Shown here piece after piece: positions 6,452-13,738 of a stretch of DNA of 21,261 nt. The notes below the pieces were generated by a model. The model saw only the letters and a program-made list of their open reading frames with translations. It did no database searches and was not told the DNA's origin. The stretch covers positions 1 to 21,261 of the forward strand of contig JAOUPL010000010.1 of NCBI GenBank assembly GCA_029879825.1. The letters run 5' to 3'. Position 1 is the first letter of the stretch. Every line of letters begins with the position of its first letter. The translations under genes were made by a program, and so were the position numbers. The DNA comes from Candidatus Bathyarchaeota archaeon (GTDB taxonomy: Archaea > Thermoproteota > Bathyarchaeia > Bathyarchaeales > Bathyarchaeaceae).

Positions 6452-7887
6452 CCGTTGTTACCGGGGTAACATGTCCTGTTTGCGGCACTTTTTGCGATGA
6501 TATTGAACTAGTTGTGAAAGACAACGTTATTACGGATGTCAGGAACGCATGCGCTATGGGAGCGGCCAAATTTCTGAACTATTCCACTCATCGAAATTTA
6601 AGACCTCTCGTTAGAAAAAACGGTGAATTAGTTGAGGCTTCAATAGATGAAGCCGTTAAGAGAGCAGCAGAAATCCTTGTAGACGCTACATATCCTATAT
6701 TGTATGGTTGGAGTAACACGAGTTGCGAAGCAATTCGCGTGGGTGTAGAACTGACTGAAGAAGTTGGTGGAGTTATTGACAATACATCTACAGTTTGTCA
6801 CGGTCCATCTGTCTTAAGTATCCAAGATGTCGGCATCGCATCTTGTACTCTAGGACAACTGCGGCATCGAGCAGATCTCATCTTCTATTGGGCAAGCAAC
6901 CCATGGAGCGCTCACCCACGTCACATAGAAAGATACACAATGTTTTCAGAGGGCAGATTTCAAAAGAGCGCATGGAGAGGTTACCTATCACGCTTAGGAG
7001 GCATCATGTCACGAAAAAGGCTTCGAAGAGCTGCTAACCTGGTTCTGAGACGCGACGTTTTTGCTACTCCTGAAGTAGAACGCCGCCTGCCCTACAGCAT
7101 GTTCCAGAAGAAAAGAAAAATGGTGGTCGTGGACGTTCGCAACACACGCACCGCCGAAGCAGCAGACTATTTTCTTCAAGTCGAACCAAACAAGGATTAT
7201 GAACTTCTACAAGCCTTTCGCATGCTTATTAGAGACGAGGAACTCGACGTTAGCGAAGTTGCAGGAGTTCCTGTGGAGATACTTGAAGAAGTTGCTGACG
7301 TCATGGTGGGGTGCGAGTTAGGTATCTTGTTTTTTGGAGTCGGCCTTACAATGAGTGAAGGAAAACTTCGTAACGTTGACGCAGCCCTCAACTTGACTCG
7401 GGATCTAAATAGCCACACAAAATTTCTCATCATGCCTATGCGGGGACATTTTAACGTTACTGGTGCAGATGTTGTTTTCGCTTGGCAAACTGGATATCCC
7501 TACGCCATCGACTTTTCCCACGGCTATCCTCGATACAATCCAGGTGAGACTTCGGTGATCGACATACTGTGCCGTGACGAAGCCGACGCCAGCCTAATAA
7601 TTGCGTCAGATCCGGTTGCTCACTTCCCGCAAAAGGCTGCTCAGAATCTGGTTAAAAAACCTCTCATTGCGATTGATCCAGAGGTAACTCCTACAACATT
7701 AATGGCTGATGTGGTGTTTCCTTCCGCCTTCGTAGGAATTGAGGCCCATGGAACAGCCTACCGCATGGACCACGTTCCCCTGCCGCTAAAGAAGATAGTA
7801 GAACCTCCAAAAACCTGCCTTCCAGACACAGAAATACTTCAAAGAATTCTTCACAAAGTTCGCAAATTAAGGAGAGAGCAAAACTGA
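6448..7887 (+). CDS. fwdB: Formylmethanofuran dehydrogenase subunit B (catalytic, Mo/W-bis-pterin)
   Basis: Catalytic subunit that reduces CO2 to formate, which is passed to FwdA. Residues 9, 12, 16 and 35 are the four cysteines of the [4Fe-4S] motif (CPVCGTFCDD...NACAMG). Cys117 in NTSTVCHGPS is in the place of the metal-ligating Cys/Sec, so it is a cysteine form. FYWASNPWSAHPRH, DVRNTRTAEAADYFLQVEP, MRGHFNVTGADVVFAWQTGYP and PSAFVGIEAHGTAYRMD follow the family. Unlike bacterial FhcB, which has lost the cofactor ligands, this protein looks redox-competent. At 479 residues it is longer than the usual ~400-435; the excess is mostly a basic insertion at about 172-220. GTG start, overlapping fwdD by 4 bases, with AAGGAGG 7 bases upstream. 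Confidence 0.95.
   Translation: MTVVTGVTCPVCGTFCDDIELVVKDNVITDVRNACAMGAAKFLNYSTHRNLRPLVRKNGELVEASIDEAVKRAAEILVDATYPILYGWSNTSCEAIRVGVELTEEVGGVIDNTSTVCHGPSVLSIQDVGIASCTLGQLRHRADLIFYWASNPWSAHPRHIERYTMFSEGRFQKSAWRGYLSRLGGIMSRKRLRRAANLVLRRDVFATPEVERRLPYSMFQKKRKMVVVDVRNTRTAEAADYFLQVEPNKDYELLQAFRMLIRDEELDVSEVAGVPVEILEEVADVMVGCELGILFFGVGLTMSEGKLRNVDAALNLTRDLNSHTKFLIMPMRGHFNVTGADVVFAWQTGYPYAIDFSHGYPRYNPGETSVIDILCRDEADASLIIASDPVAHFPQKAAQNLVKKPLIAIDPEVTPTTLMADVVFPSAFVGIEAHGTAYRMDHVPLPLKKIVEPPKTCLPDTEILQRILHKVRKLRREQN
7869..7874 (+). promoter_or_regulatory. Ribosome-binding site that fixes a CTG start for fwdA
   Basis: AAGGAG lies 9 bases before CTG 7884. The first in-frame ATG (7926) is inside a conserved part of the protein and has no such site, so this motif supports the CTG start. 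Confidence 0.65.
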
Positions 7888-9578
7888 CAGAACTCATCGT
7901 CAAGAACGGAATCGTTTACGACCCCATGAACCGCATAAACGGAGAAAAAATGGACATCGCCATCAAAGATGGAAAAATTGTTGAAAAAGTTGACGAGAAA
8001 AAGGCTGAAGTCGTCGATGCTTCACGGATGATAGTGATGCCAGGCGGAGTTGACATCCATTGCCACATAGCTGGTGCTGAAGTGAATTCTGGTCGCATTT
8101 TACGACCTGAAGATCACTTTAAGGACGTAGAAGCTAAAACGGCTTTAACCAGGTCTGGCGTAGGTTACTCCATTCCCTCGACTTTTACAACGGGCTACCG
8201 TTATTCAAGAATGGGCTACACGACAGTTATGAACCCTTCCATGCCTCCTCTCGAAGCTCGCCACACCCATGAAGAACTTGACGACACGCCAATGGTTGAC
8301 AAGGCTACCTACCCCCTGCTGGGAGATTGGTGGTTTGTGCTGGAACACTTGCGAGACGGTCTATTAGAAGAGTGCGCTGCCCACGTAGCTTGGATGATGT
8401 CTGCTACAAAGGGATACGCCATAAAAATCGTTAATCCAGGCGGCTTGGAAGCCTGGGGCTTCGGCCGAAACGTCAAAAACCTCGACGACCCTGTTCGATA
8501 CTTCAACATAACTCCAAGAGAAATCCTTCGCGGATTGTGCAGAGTAAACAAGCTCCTTAACATGCCTCACACAATTCACGTGCACACAAACAATCTTGGA
8601 CAGCCGGGAAACTACCTGACAACCTTGGAGACTATGAAGTGTGTAGAAGACTTGGCGGAAGAAGGTCATCCTGCTATACACATCACCCACTGCCAATTCA
8701 GCGCCTTTAAAGGCTCAGACTGGGGAACGATGAGTTCTGGAGCAGAAGAAATCGCGAAATACGTCAACCACCACAGTCATGTAACCCTCGACATGGGACA
8801 GGTAATATTCACCGATACAACTACCATGACTGCTGACGGCCCGTTTCAATACGGTCTTTATCAGCTTAGCGGAAACAAATGGGTCAACCACGATGTAGAA
8901 ACGGAGACGAGTGCTGGCATCGTACCTTTCCGATATAAACGCAAAAGCGCTGTTCATGCAACTCAATGGTCAATTGCACTTGAACTCGCCCTTCTAATCA
9001 AGGACCCATGGAAAATCTACATGACAACTGACCATCCAAACGGCGGGCCCTTCACAGCCTACCCACACATTATTGCATGGCTCATGAGTGGAGTTGCAAG
9101 GAAAAAAACGATGAGTAAAATCAGCAAGCGGGCGAGAAGAAAAAGTTTGCTTCCAAGTATCGCCAGAGAACTAGGCTTCTACGAGATAGCTATTGTTACC
9201 CGTGCAGGTCAAGCAAAGGCCCTCGGCCTAAAGCAGAAGGGCCATCTTGGAGTAGGAGCGGATGCTGACGTTGCGGTATATGATATAAACCCAGAACTGG
9301 TTGATCCTTCCAAAAAATATAAGACTGCCAGAAGGGCTTTCAAAAGAGCTGCTTACACTATTAAAGGCGGCGAAATTGTTGTGAAGGATGGGCAGATTGT
9401 AAGGCCTGTTTTTGGAAAAACCTTTTGGGTTGACGTAAAAACTTCGCTACCAATAGAAGTCAACGATGATATAAAACGAAAATTCCGAGAATATTGGACC
9501 GTGGAATACGAAAACTATCCCATCCCTGACCGTTTCTTACATGTTCCCGCTCCGATCCCGGTTAAGGCGGAGGTTTGA
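7884..9578 (+). CDS. fwdA: Formylmethanofuran dehydrogenase subunit A (amidohydrolase), CTG start
   Basis: Metal-dependent amidohydrolase subunit that condenses formate with methanofuran to formyl-methanofuran. The 564 residues match the family. The binuclear-metal ligands are visible: HxH in VDIHCHIAG (residues ~59 and 61), the lysine of GYAIKIVNPGG (carboxylated in Methanothermobacter FwdA), histidines in IHVHTNNLGQPGNY and HITHCQFSAF, and the aspartate in TTDHPNGGPFTAYPH. KGHLGVGADADVAVYD closes the barrel. The frame before ATG 7926 encodes the typical amidohydrolase opening TELIVKNGIVYDP, so the true start lies upstream; CTG 7884 overlaps the fwdB stop (CTGA) and has AAGGAG 9 bases before it. 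A start at ATG 7926 would delete the first strand. Confidence 0.95.
   Translation: MTELIVKNGIVYDPMNRINGEKMDIAIKDGKIVEKVDEKKAEVVDASRMIVMPGGVDIHCHIAGAEVNSGRILRPEDHFKDVEAKTALTRSGVGYSIPSTFTTGYRYSRMGYTTVMNPSMPPLEARHTHEELDDTPMVDKATYPLLGDWWFVLEHLRDGLLEECAAHVAWMMSATKGYAIKIVNPGGLEAWGFGRNVKNLDDPVRYFNITPREILRGLCRVNKLLNMPHTIHVHTNNLGQPGNYLTTLETMKCVEDLAEEGHPAIHITHCQFSAFKGSDWGTMSSGAEEIAKYVNHHSHVTLDMGQVIFTDTTTMTADGPFQYGLYQLSGNKWVNHDVETETSAGIVPFRYKRKSAVHATQWSIALELALLIKDPWKIYMTTDHPNGGPFTAYPHIIAWLMSGVARKKTMSKISKRARRKSLLPSIARELGFYEIAIVTRAGQAKALGLKQKGHLGVGADADVAVYDINPELVDPSKKYKTARRAFKRAAYTIKGGEIVVKDGQIVRPVFGKTFWVDVKTSLPIEVNDDIKRKFREYWTVEYENYPIPDRFLHVPAPIPVKAEV
9569..9574 (+). promoter_or_regulatory. Ribosome-binding site that fixes a TTG start for fwdC
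   Basis: GGAGGT lies 8 bases before TTG 9583. The upstream in-frame ATG (9541) would overlap fwdA by 38 bases and add a non-conserved Arg-rich extension. Confidence 0.65.
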
Positions 9579-9582
9579 AATC

Positions 9583-10401
9583 TTGATCACATTGTATCCG
9601 AAACGCTTGTTCAAAGTGCCCGTAGAGGCAGAGTGTATTTGTCCTGACGTTTTCGCCGAAAAATCAGCTAAAGAGATAGCTACGTTACAGATTTGGGAAG
9701 GAAACCGAAAACGAACCCTCGGCGACCTTTTCAAGATAAAACATGAAACGGATTCCCCAACAGAAGAATTCACCATAAGGATTTGCGGAGATGTCAGCAA
9801 GGTTCGAAAAATCGGTGCAAAAATGTCCATGGGCAACATAATTGTTGAAGGTGACGCTGACATGCATCTCGGCGAAGAGATGAAGGGAGGCATTATCACC
9901 GTTACTGGCAACGCAGATTCGTGGACCGGGTCCATGATGAAAAATGGAACCATCGAAATCAAGGGAAACGCTGGCGACTACATTGGAGCATCCTACCGTG
10001 GAAGCACCCAAGGAATGAGCGGAGGAAAGATCATCATACACGGAAACGCCGGATACGAAGTCGGATGCTTCATGAGGAAAGGGCTCATCAAAGTACATGG
10101 AGATATTGGACGGTTTGCTGGCATCCACATGAGAGACGGAACGATATTTATTCAAGGAAACTCGGAAGGAAGAGCTGGCGCTCAAATGATCAACGGAAAA
10201 ATCGTGGTATGCGGCTACATTCCATCCATACTTCCCACCTTCACCATCGACGACATTAGACCGAAAGTCAAAGTGAACGAAGAAAACGTCGAAGGCCCCT
10301 TTTACAGATTTGTCGGCGATCTAGCAGATGGAGGCGACGGAAAATTATTTGTTTCCAAAACCAAAAACCCACATTTAAGTTCCTATGAAGAATATTTGTG
10401 A
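9583..10401 (+). CDS. fwdC: Formylmethanofuran dehydrogenase subunit C
   Basis: Structural subunit related to the GXGXG beta-helix domain of glutamate synthase; it holds FwdA and FwdB/D together. From TTG 9583 the protein is 272 residues, the usual length. The middle carries consecutive turns of the G-x3-G-x3-G helix: GAKMSMGNIIVEGDADMHLG, EEMKGGIITVTGNADSWTG, KNGTIEIKGNAGDYIGA, SGGKIIIHGNAGYEVGC, RKGLIKVHGDIGRFAGI, RDGTIFIQGNSEGRAGA. The start sits four bases after the fwdA stop with a strong ribosome-binding site. fwdE, F and G are not next in line; mch follows after 30 bases, so the operon carries only the D-B-A-C core. Confidence 0.94.
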   Translation: MITLYPKRLFKVPVEAECICPDVFAEKSAKEIATLQIWEGNRKRTLGDLFKIKHETDSPTEEFTIRICGDVSKVRKIGAKMSMGNIIVEGDADMHLGEEMKGGIITVTGNADSWTGSMMKNGTIEIKGNAGDYIGASYRGSTQGMSGGKIIIHGNAGYEVGCFMRKGLIKVHGDIGRFAGIHMRDGTIFIQGNSEGRAGAQMINGKIVVCGYIPSILPTFTIDDIRPKVKVNEENVEGPFYRFVGDLADGGDGKLFVSKTKNPHLSSYEEYL

Positions 10402-10431
10402 TACAGCCCATGACGCATCATTGGTATCAAA

Positions 10432-11418
10432 ATGGAGGAAAAGATACTGCCAACACCAAGACTAAGCGTGAACCGTTCCGCGTGGATCCTTGCAAAAAAA
10501 CTATGCGATAAAGCCGAAGAGTTTGGGGTTGTTGTCAAAGAAACAAAGTCAGGCACAACTTTGATCGATGCCGGAATTGAAGCGAAAGGAGGACTTCTTG
10601 CAGGCAGAATCATAACAGAAATCTGCCTCGGCGGCTATGGCAAGGCAAAGATTGTCTACAAGCAATACAAAAAGCTCCAACTTCCATCAATCTTCGTTTA
10701 CACTGATCATCCTGCCATAGCAACGTTGGGGTCCCAGTTTGCCGGATGGCAGCTCAAAGTTGACAAATACACTGCCATAGCATCTGGTCCAGCGCGGGCG
10801 TTAGCTCTAAAGCCCAGAGAACTCTACGAAAGGATACAGTATAGTGACAAATCAGACGTGGCCGTGCTCGTACTTGAAACTGCCAAAAAACCGCCCGAAG
10901 AAGTGATAAGAAAGATTTCTGATGAATGCAAAGTCGAACCAGATCACTTATCTGTAATTTTAGTGCCCACTTCGACCGTGGCTGGATCCGCACAAATCTC
11001 TGGAAGAATTGTGGAAACGGGAATGCATAAACTGATGGAACTGGGGTTTGATCCAAGACTGGTTACACACGCCTGTGGATACGCGCCCATAGCACCGGTG
11101 CATCCCAAGTTTGCCCAAGCCATGGGGAGAACAAACGATGCAATAATGTATGCTGGAATCACATTTTACACCGCAAACTATGACGACGACGAAGAGTTGC
11201 GAAAACTTGTAGAGAAAGCACCATCTTCAGCCTCCAAAAGCTACGGAAAACCCTTCATAGAAATCTTCAAAGAAGCCGATTATGACTTCTATAAAATTGA
11301 CCCCGGTCTATTCGCTCCAGCGGTCTTCATGGTTAACAATGCTAAAACAGGTAGCACTTTTGAAGCTGGAAAAATTGATGTGGAAGTATTTAAGCGATCA
11401 ATAGGACTCCAAACCTAA
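10432..11418 (+). CDS. mch: Methenyltetrahydromethanopterin cyclohydrolase
   Basis: Interconverts 5-formyl-H4MPT and 5,10-methenyl-H4MPT, the step between the formyl transferase and methylene-H4MPT dehydrogenase. The 328 residues agree with the family: LSVNRSAWILAKKLCDKAEE, GTTLIDAGIEAKGGLLAGR, GGYGKAKIVYKQYKKLQLPS, TDHPAIATLGSQFAGWQ, ASGPARALALKPRELYERI, STVAGSAQISGRIVETGMHK, ACGYAPIAPVHPKFAQAMGRTNDA. It is co-directional with fwdC (30-base gap) and followed after 24 bases by a B12-domain gene. Only a weak GGT ribosome-binding match precedes the ATG, so translation may depend on coupling. Together with fwd and the mtdB-like genes it defines an H4MPT C1 branch; ftr is not in view. Confidence 0.96.
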   Translation: MEEKILPTPRLSVNRSAWILAKKLCDKAEEFGVVVKETKSGTTLIDAGIEAKGGLLAGRIITEICLGGYGKAKIVYKQYKKLQLPSIFVYTDHPAIATLGSQFAGWQLKVDKYTAIASGPARALALKPRELYERIQYSDKSDVAVLVLETAKKPPEEVIRKISDECKVEPDHLSVILVPTSTVAGSAQISGRIVETGMHKLMELGFDPRLVTHACGYAPIAPVHPKFAQAMGRTNDAIMYAGITFYTANYDDDEELRKLVEKAPSSASKSYGKPFIEIFKEADYDFYKIDPGLFAPAVFMVNNAKTGSTFEAGKIDVEVFKRSIGLQT

Positions 11419-11442
11419 CTCCCATCTTACCTGGTTTTCGTT

Positions 11443-11856
11443 ATGCATGAAGAAAAAGTGGTTAGAAAGGTTATACTTGGGTCACTGAAAGGAAACACGC
11501 AAGGTTTAGGAAAAGACATTGTGGCGGCAACCCTTAGGGCGGCAGGATTTCAAGTATTAGATTTGGGGGTAGACGTTTCACCTGAAAGATTTGTAGATGC
11601 AGCTGGCCGAGAGAAGGCAAAGATAATCGGCATCTCCATTTCAGTGAATGAAACGGTTCCTTTCCTAAGAGACGTTATCAACAATTTGAAGCAGAAGAAC
11701 CTGAGGGATAAGGTTAGAATTGTTGTTGGAGGGCAAGCTGTTTCCGAACAAACCTGCAAGGAATATGAGGTTGATGCCTATGCCAAGGATGCTGATGACT
11801 GCGTCAAAAAAGTTAGGTATTTACTTAAACTTCAAGAAACAACGCAGAAAACGTAA
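11443..11856 (+). CDS. Stand-alone B12-binding-domain protein lacking the cobalt-ligand histidine
   Basis: A 137-residue protein with the Rossmann-like cobalamin-binding fold of MtbC/MttC-type corrinoid proteins and mutase C-termini: KVILGSLKGN at the start, AATLRAAGFQVLDLGVDVSPERFVDAA, AKIIGISISVNETVPFLRDVI, KVRIVVGGQAVSEQ. The corrinoid motif D-x-H-x-x-G reads N-T-Q-G-L-G (residues 18-23), so the lower-ligand histidine is Gln20 and the aspartate is Asn18. The helical cap domain of methyltransferase corrinoid proteins is also absent. It may bind cobalamin base-on, bind another ligand, or act as a scaffold or regulator. Its place directly after mch implies a C1-related role. Fold assignment is strong; function is unknown. 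Confidence 0.85.
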   Translation: MHEEKVVRKVILGSLKGNTQGLGKDIVAATLRAAGFQVLDLGVDVSPERFVDAAGREKAKIIGISISVNETVPFLRDVINNLKQKNLRDKVRIVVGGQAVSEQTCKEYEVDAYAKDADDCVKKVRYLLKLQETTQKT

Positions 11857-11882
11857 CTCAACAAAAATGTTAACAGCCCTTC

Positions 11883-12281
11883 TTACTCCACCCACACAAT
11901 GAGTTCGATCTCCGTTCCATCCTTGAGCCCAAGTGTCTCCCGTAGATTGACCGGAGCCAGTACCTCCAAGAGATCATGTGGATATTTTGGGATGTCAGGC
12001 ACCACTACAGCTCCCAACAGTTTTTCCATTATTAGAGCCTTAAAGCACCGTCCCTCGTGGAAGCCTTCTGGAGACTTGATCTTGATGCCCTTCGTTGCGT
12101 TTCTCAGTTCCTCAACATCTGTTCCCGATGACAGCTTCAGGTTCAAAGTCCCCGGGTAGGGGTTAAACCCAAGCTTATCTTTAAACTGCTTCTTTGCCCA
12201 CGGAAGGTTGACGAAGAGACTTCCTGTTCCTCCCCCGCTGAAAACCCTCCCTTTCAGAGTTATTTTTTTCACCCGAGCCAC
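11883..12281 (-). CDS. ribK: CTP-dependent-type riboflavin kinase (DUF120)
   Basis: Archaeal riboflavin kinase that makes FMN using CTP instead of ATP. The 132 residues carry the family marks: LKGRVFSGGGTGSLFVNLPW near the start, GFNPYPGTLNLKL, GFHEGRCFKALIM and the closing PHDLLEVLAPVNLRETLGL followed by DGTEIELIV. No N-terminal helix-turn-helix is present, so this is the monofunctional enzyme and not the RbkR regulator fusion. The start is GTG (12279-12281) with GGGAGG a few bases upstream. It lies downstream of and co-directional with an S-component-like membrane protein, with a 113-base gap holding an AT-rich stretch (~12355-12366) that may be its own promoter. It converges on the B12-domain gene. 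Confidence 0.92.
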   Translation of the reverse strand: MARVKKITLKGRVFSGGGTGSLFVNLPWAKKQFKDKLGFNPYPGTLNLKLSSGTDVEELRNATKGIKIKSPEGFHEGRCFKALIMEKLLGAVVVPDIPKYPHDLLEVLAPVNLRETLGLKDGTEIELIVWVE

Positions 12282-12394
12282 TTTTCCTCCCTTACGAAAT
12301 GTATCTCCAACAATACTCGCGTGAACATTCCACGTTTTGTGTTAGTTTAATGGTTTGCATTAATAAATTACTGGGAGCTTGGATTATTTCGTTT

Positions 12395-12970
12395 TTAGCG
12401 TTGACTCCATCCTTCAGTACTCGTGCCGAAACTAACGGCTCTTGATACAAAGTAGCCAAGAGGGATGGTGTATAGGACAATAGTGGCGTTAAATAATGCT
12501 ATGGCCGGAAGCATTGCCGTTAATGCTTCTACGGGAATGCTGAACCCAATGGGATAAGGATACCGAAGGAAGACTAAGTTCACAATCGACATAACTCCTA
12601 CTCTAGCAATGCTTCCAAGCACTGTGGAGAAGGCGGTCAGTATAGTCTCCTGTCGCCTACTGAAACGTTCAGCGACGAACCTGTGTATGATATAAATGCC
12701 GAGTAGCATACTCAAGACCGCTGCAAGATTGTAAAGCGGACCTATGGGAAGGTCTCCTGGATATACAACCAGCAGTATAATGGTGTTTATGGTTGATGTT
12801 GCGACTCCTACCAGAGGGCCATAGAGTAGAAATGCGGTAACTATTGGTATCTCCCATATCTGGTATTTGAGGAACGGGGCATATGGCGCTGGAAACTTAG
12901 CAGGCGACAGGACAAGAGCAACTGAGAGTGCAGTGAATATGGCAATAGCAGCGATTTTTTTGGATTCCAT
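12395..12970 (-). CDS. ECF-transporter S-component-like membrane protein (riboflavin candidate)
   Basis: A 191-residue protein with about six hydrophobic helices: ~5-22, 38-52, 53-70, 78-98, 111-137 and 150-178. It has the opening KKIAAIAIFTALSVAL and the short-loop layout (FPAPYAPFLKYQIWEIP, GPLVGVATSTINTI, GPLYNLAAVLSMLLG) seen in substrate-binding S-components of energy-coupling factor vitamin transporters. ATG 12970 is preceded by GGTGA at 6 bases. Its neighbour is riboflavin kinase, so flavin uptake (RibU-like role) is the best guess; other vitamins cannot be excluded. No EcfA or EcfT gene is in view, so it would share a module encoded elsewhere. Confidence 0.75.
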   Translation of the reverse strand: MESKKIAAIAIFTALSVALVLSPAKFPAPYAPFLKYQIWEIPIVTAFLLYGPLVGVATSTINTIILLVVYPGDLPIGPLYNLAAVLSMLLGIYIIHRFVAERFSRRQETILTAFSTVLGSIARVGVMSIVNLVFLRYPYPIGFSIPVEALTAMLPAIALFNATIVLYTIPLGYFVSRAVSFGTSTEGWSQR

Positions 12971-13114
12971 CCATATTCACCATCTAAAGTTCACAGCGTT
13001 TCACGTAGTTGGCTAATTATTTAAGAGTAACTACTCAAAAATGTGTTGACTAGCGCTCCGATGGATGTGAAAATAAATAAACAAAGCAATTGTAGAATTG
13101 ACGGAAGGGATCAT

Positions 13115-13738
13115 ATGTCGCCAAACCTCCTCAACGTATTCAGAAGTAGACGCAGCATCAAAGAATATTCACCTAAAAAAGTTTCAAACGAAGTTCTTTT
13201 CAGAATTCTAGAAGCAAGCAGATGGGCTCCGTCAGCTCATAATGCACAGCCTTGGCGTTTCATAGTGATCCAAGATTCTGCCCTGAAACAGAAACTTGCT
13301 AAGGCCATGGCGAGTCGCTGGCACAGAGATATGAGCAAAAATGGGGTGTCAAAAGAACAGCGCGAAAGTCTCATAAAAGCTTCTGTTGAACGATTCGAAA
13401 ATGCACCTATCATCATCATTGCATGTTTGACCATGGAAAACATGGATGAATATCCGGATCACCGAAGGAAGAGAATTGAGTATGTTATGGCGGTTCAAAG
13501 TGTTGCGGCGGCTATTGAGAATATACTTTTAGCTGCTTACGGTGAAGGGTTAGGTTCATGCTGGTTTTGCGCACCGCTGTTCTGTCAAGACGTAGTTAGA
13601 AAGATTATGAAAATCCCTCAGCATGTTGATCCCCAAGCGTTGATAACTTTGGGATATCCAGCTAACAGACCGAATCCGCCATCCAGAAAACCCTTAGAAG
13701 AAATTGTACATCAAAATCGTTGGAGGCATACAGCATGA
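13115..13738 (+). CDS. Nitroreductase-family flavoprotein, candidate dehydro-F420-0 reductase
   Basis: A 207-residue FMN-dependent nitroreductase-fold protein: FRSRRSIKEYSPKKVSNEVL, LEASRWAPSAHNAQPWRF (FMN-binding), later AVQSVAAAIENILLAAYGEGLGSCWF, and ITLGYPANRP near the end. It overlaps cofD by four bases (ATGA) and heads a run nitroreductase-cofD-cofC. In actinobacteria, the C-terminal domain of FbiB has this fold and reduces dehydro-F420-0 made by the phosphoenolpyruvate route, so the same role is inferred here. ATG 13115 is preferred (GGAAGGGA just upstream); GTG 13043 and ATG 13061 give extensions without a clear ribosome-binding site. A TATA-like TTATTTAAG lies at 13017-13025. Fold and context are firm; activity is inference. 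Confidence 0.85.
   Translation: MSPNLLNVFRSRRSIKEYSPKKVSNEVLFRILEASRWAPSAHNAQPWRFIVIQDSALKQKLAKAMASRWHRDMSKNGVSKEQRESLIKASVERFENAPIIIIACLTMENMDEYPDHRRKRIEYVMAVQSVAAAIENILLAAYGEGLGSCWFCAPLFCQDVVRKIMKIPQHVDPQALITLGYPANRPNPPSRKPLEEIVHQNRWRHTA

Noticed and set aside
6793..6801. Selenocysteine or UGA readthrough in FwdB
   Set aside because: The metal-ligand codon is TGT (Cys117), and no in-frame TGA interrupts the gene.
9541..9582. N-terminal extension of fwdC from ATG 9541
   Set aside because: It overlaps fwdA and gives a non-conserved basic stretch; TTG 9583 has a strong GGAGGT site.
9685..10185. 166-codon minus-strand ORF inside fwdC
   Set aside because: Antisense to a well-conserved repeat protein; low-complexity Ser/Val-rich translation.
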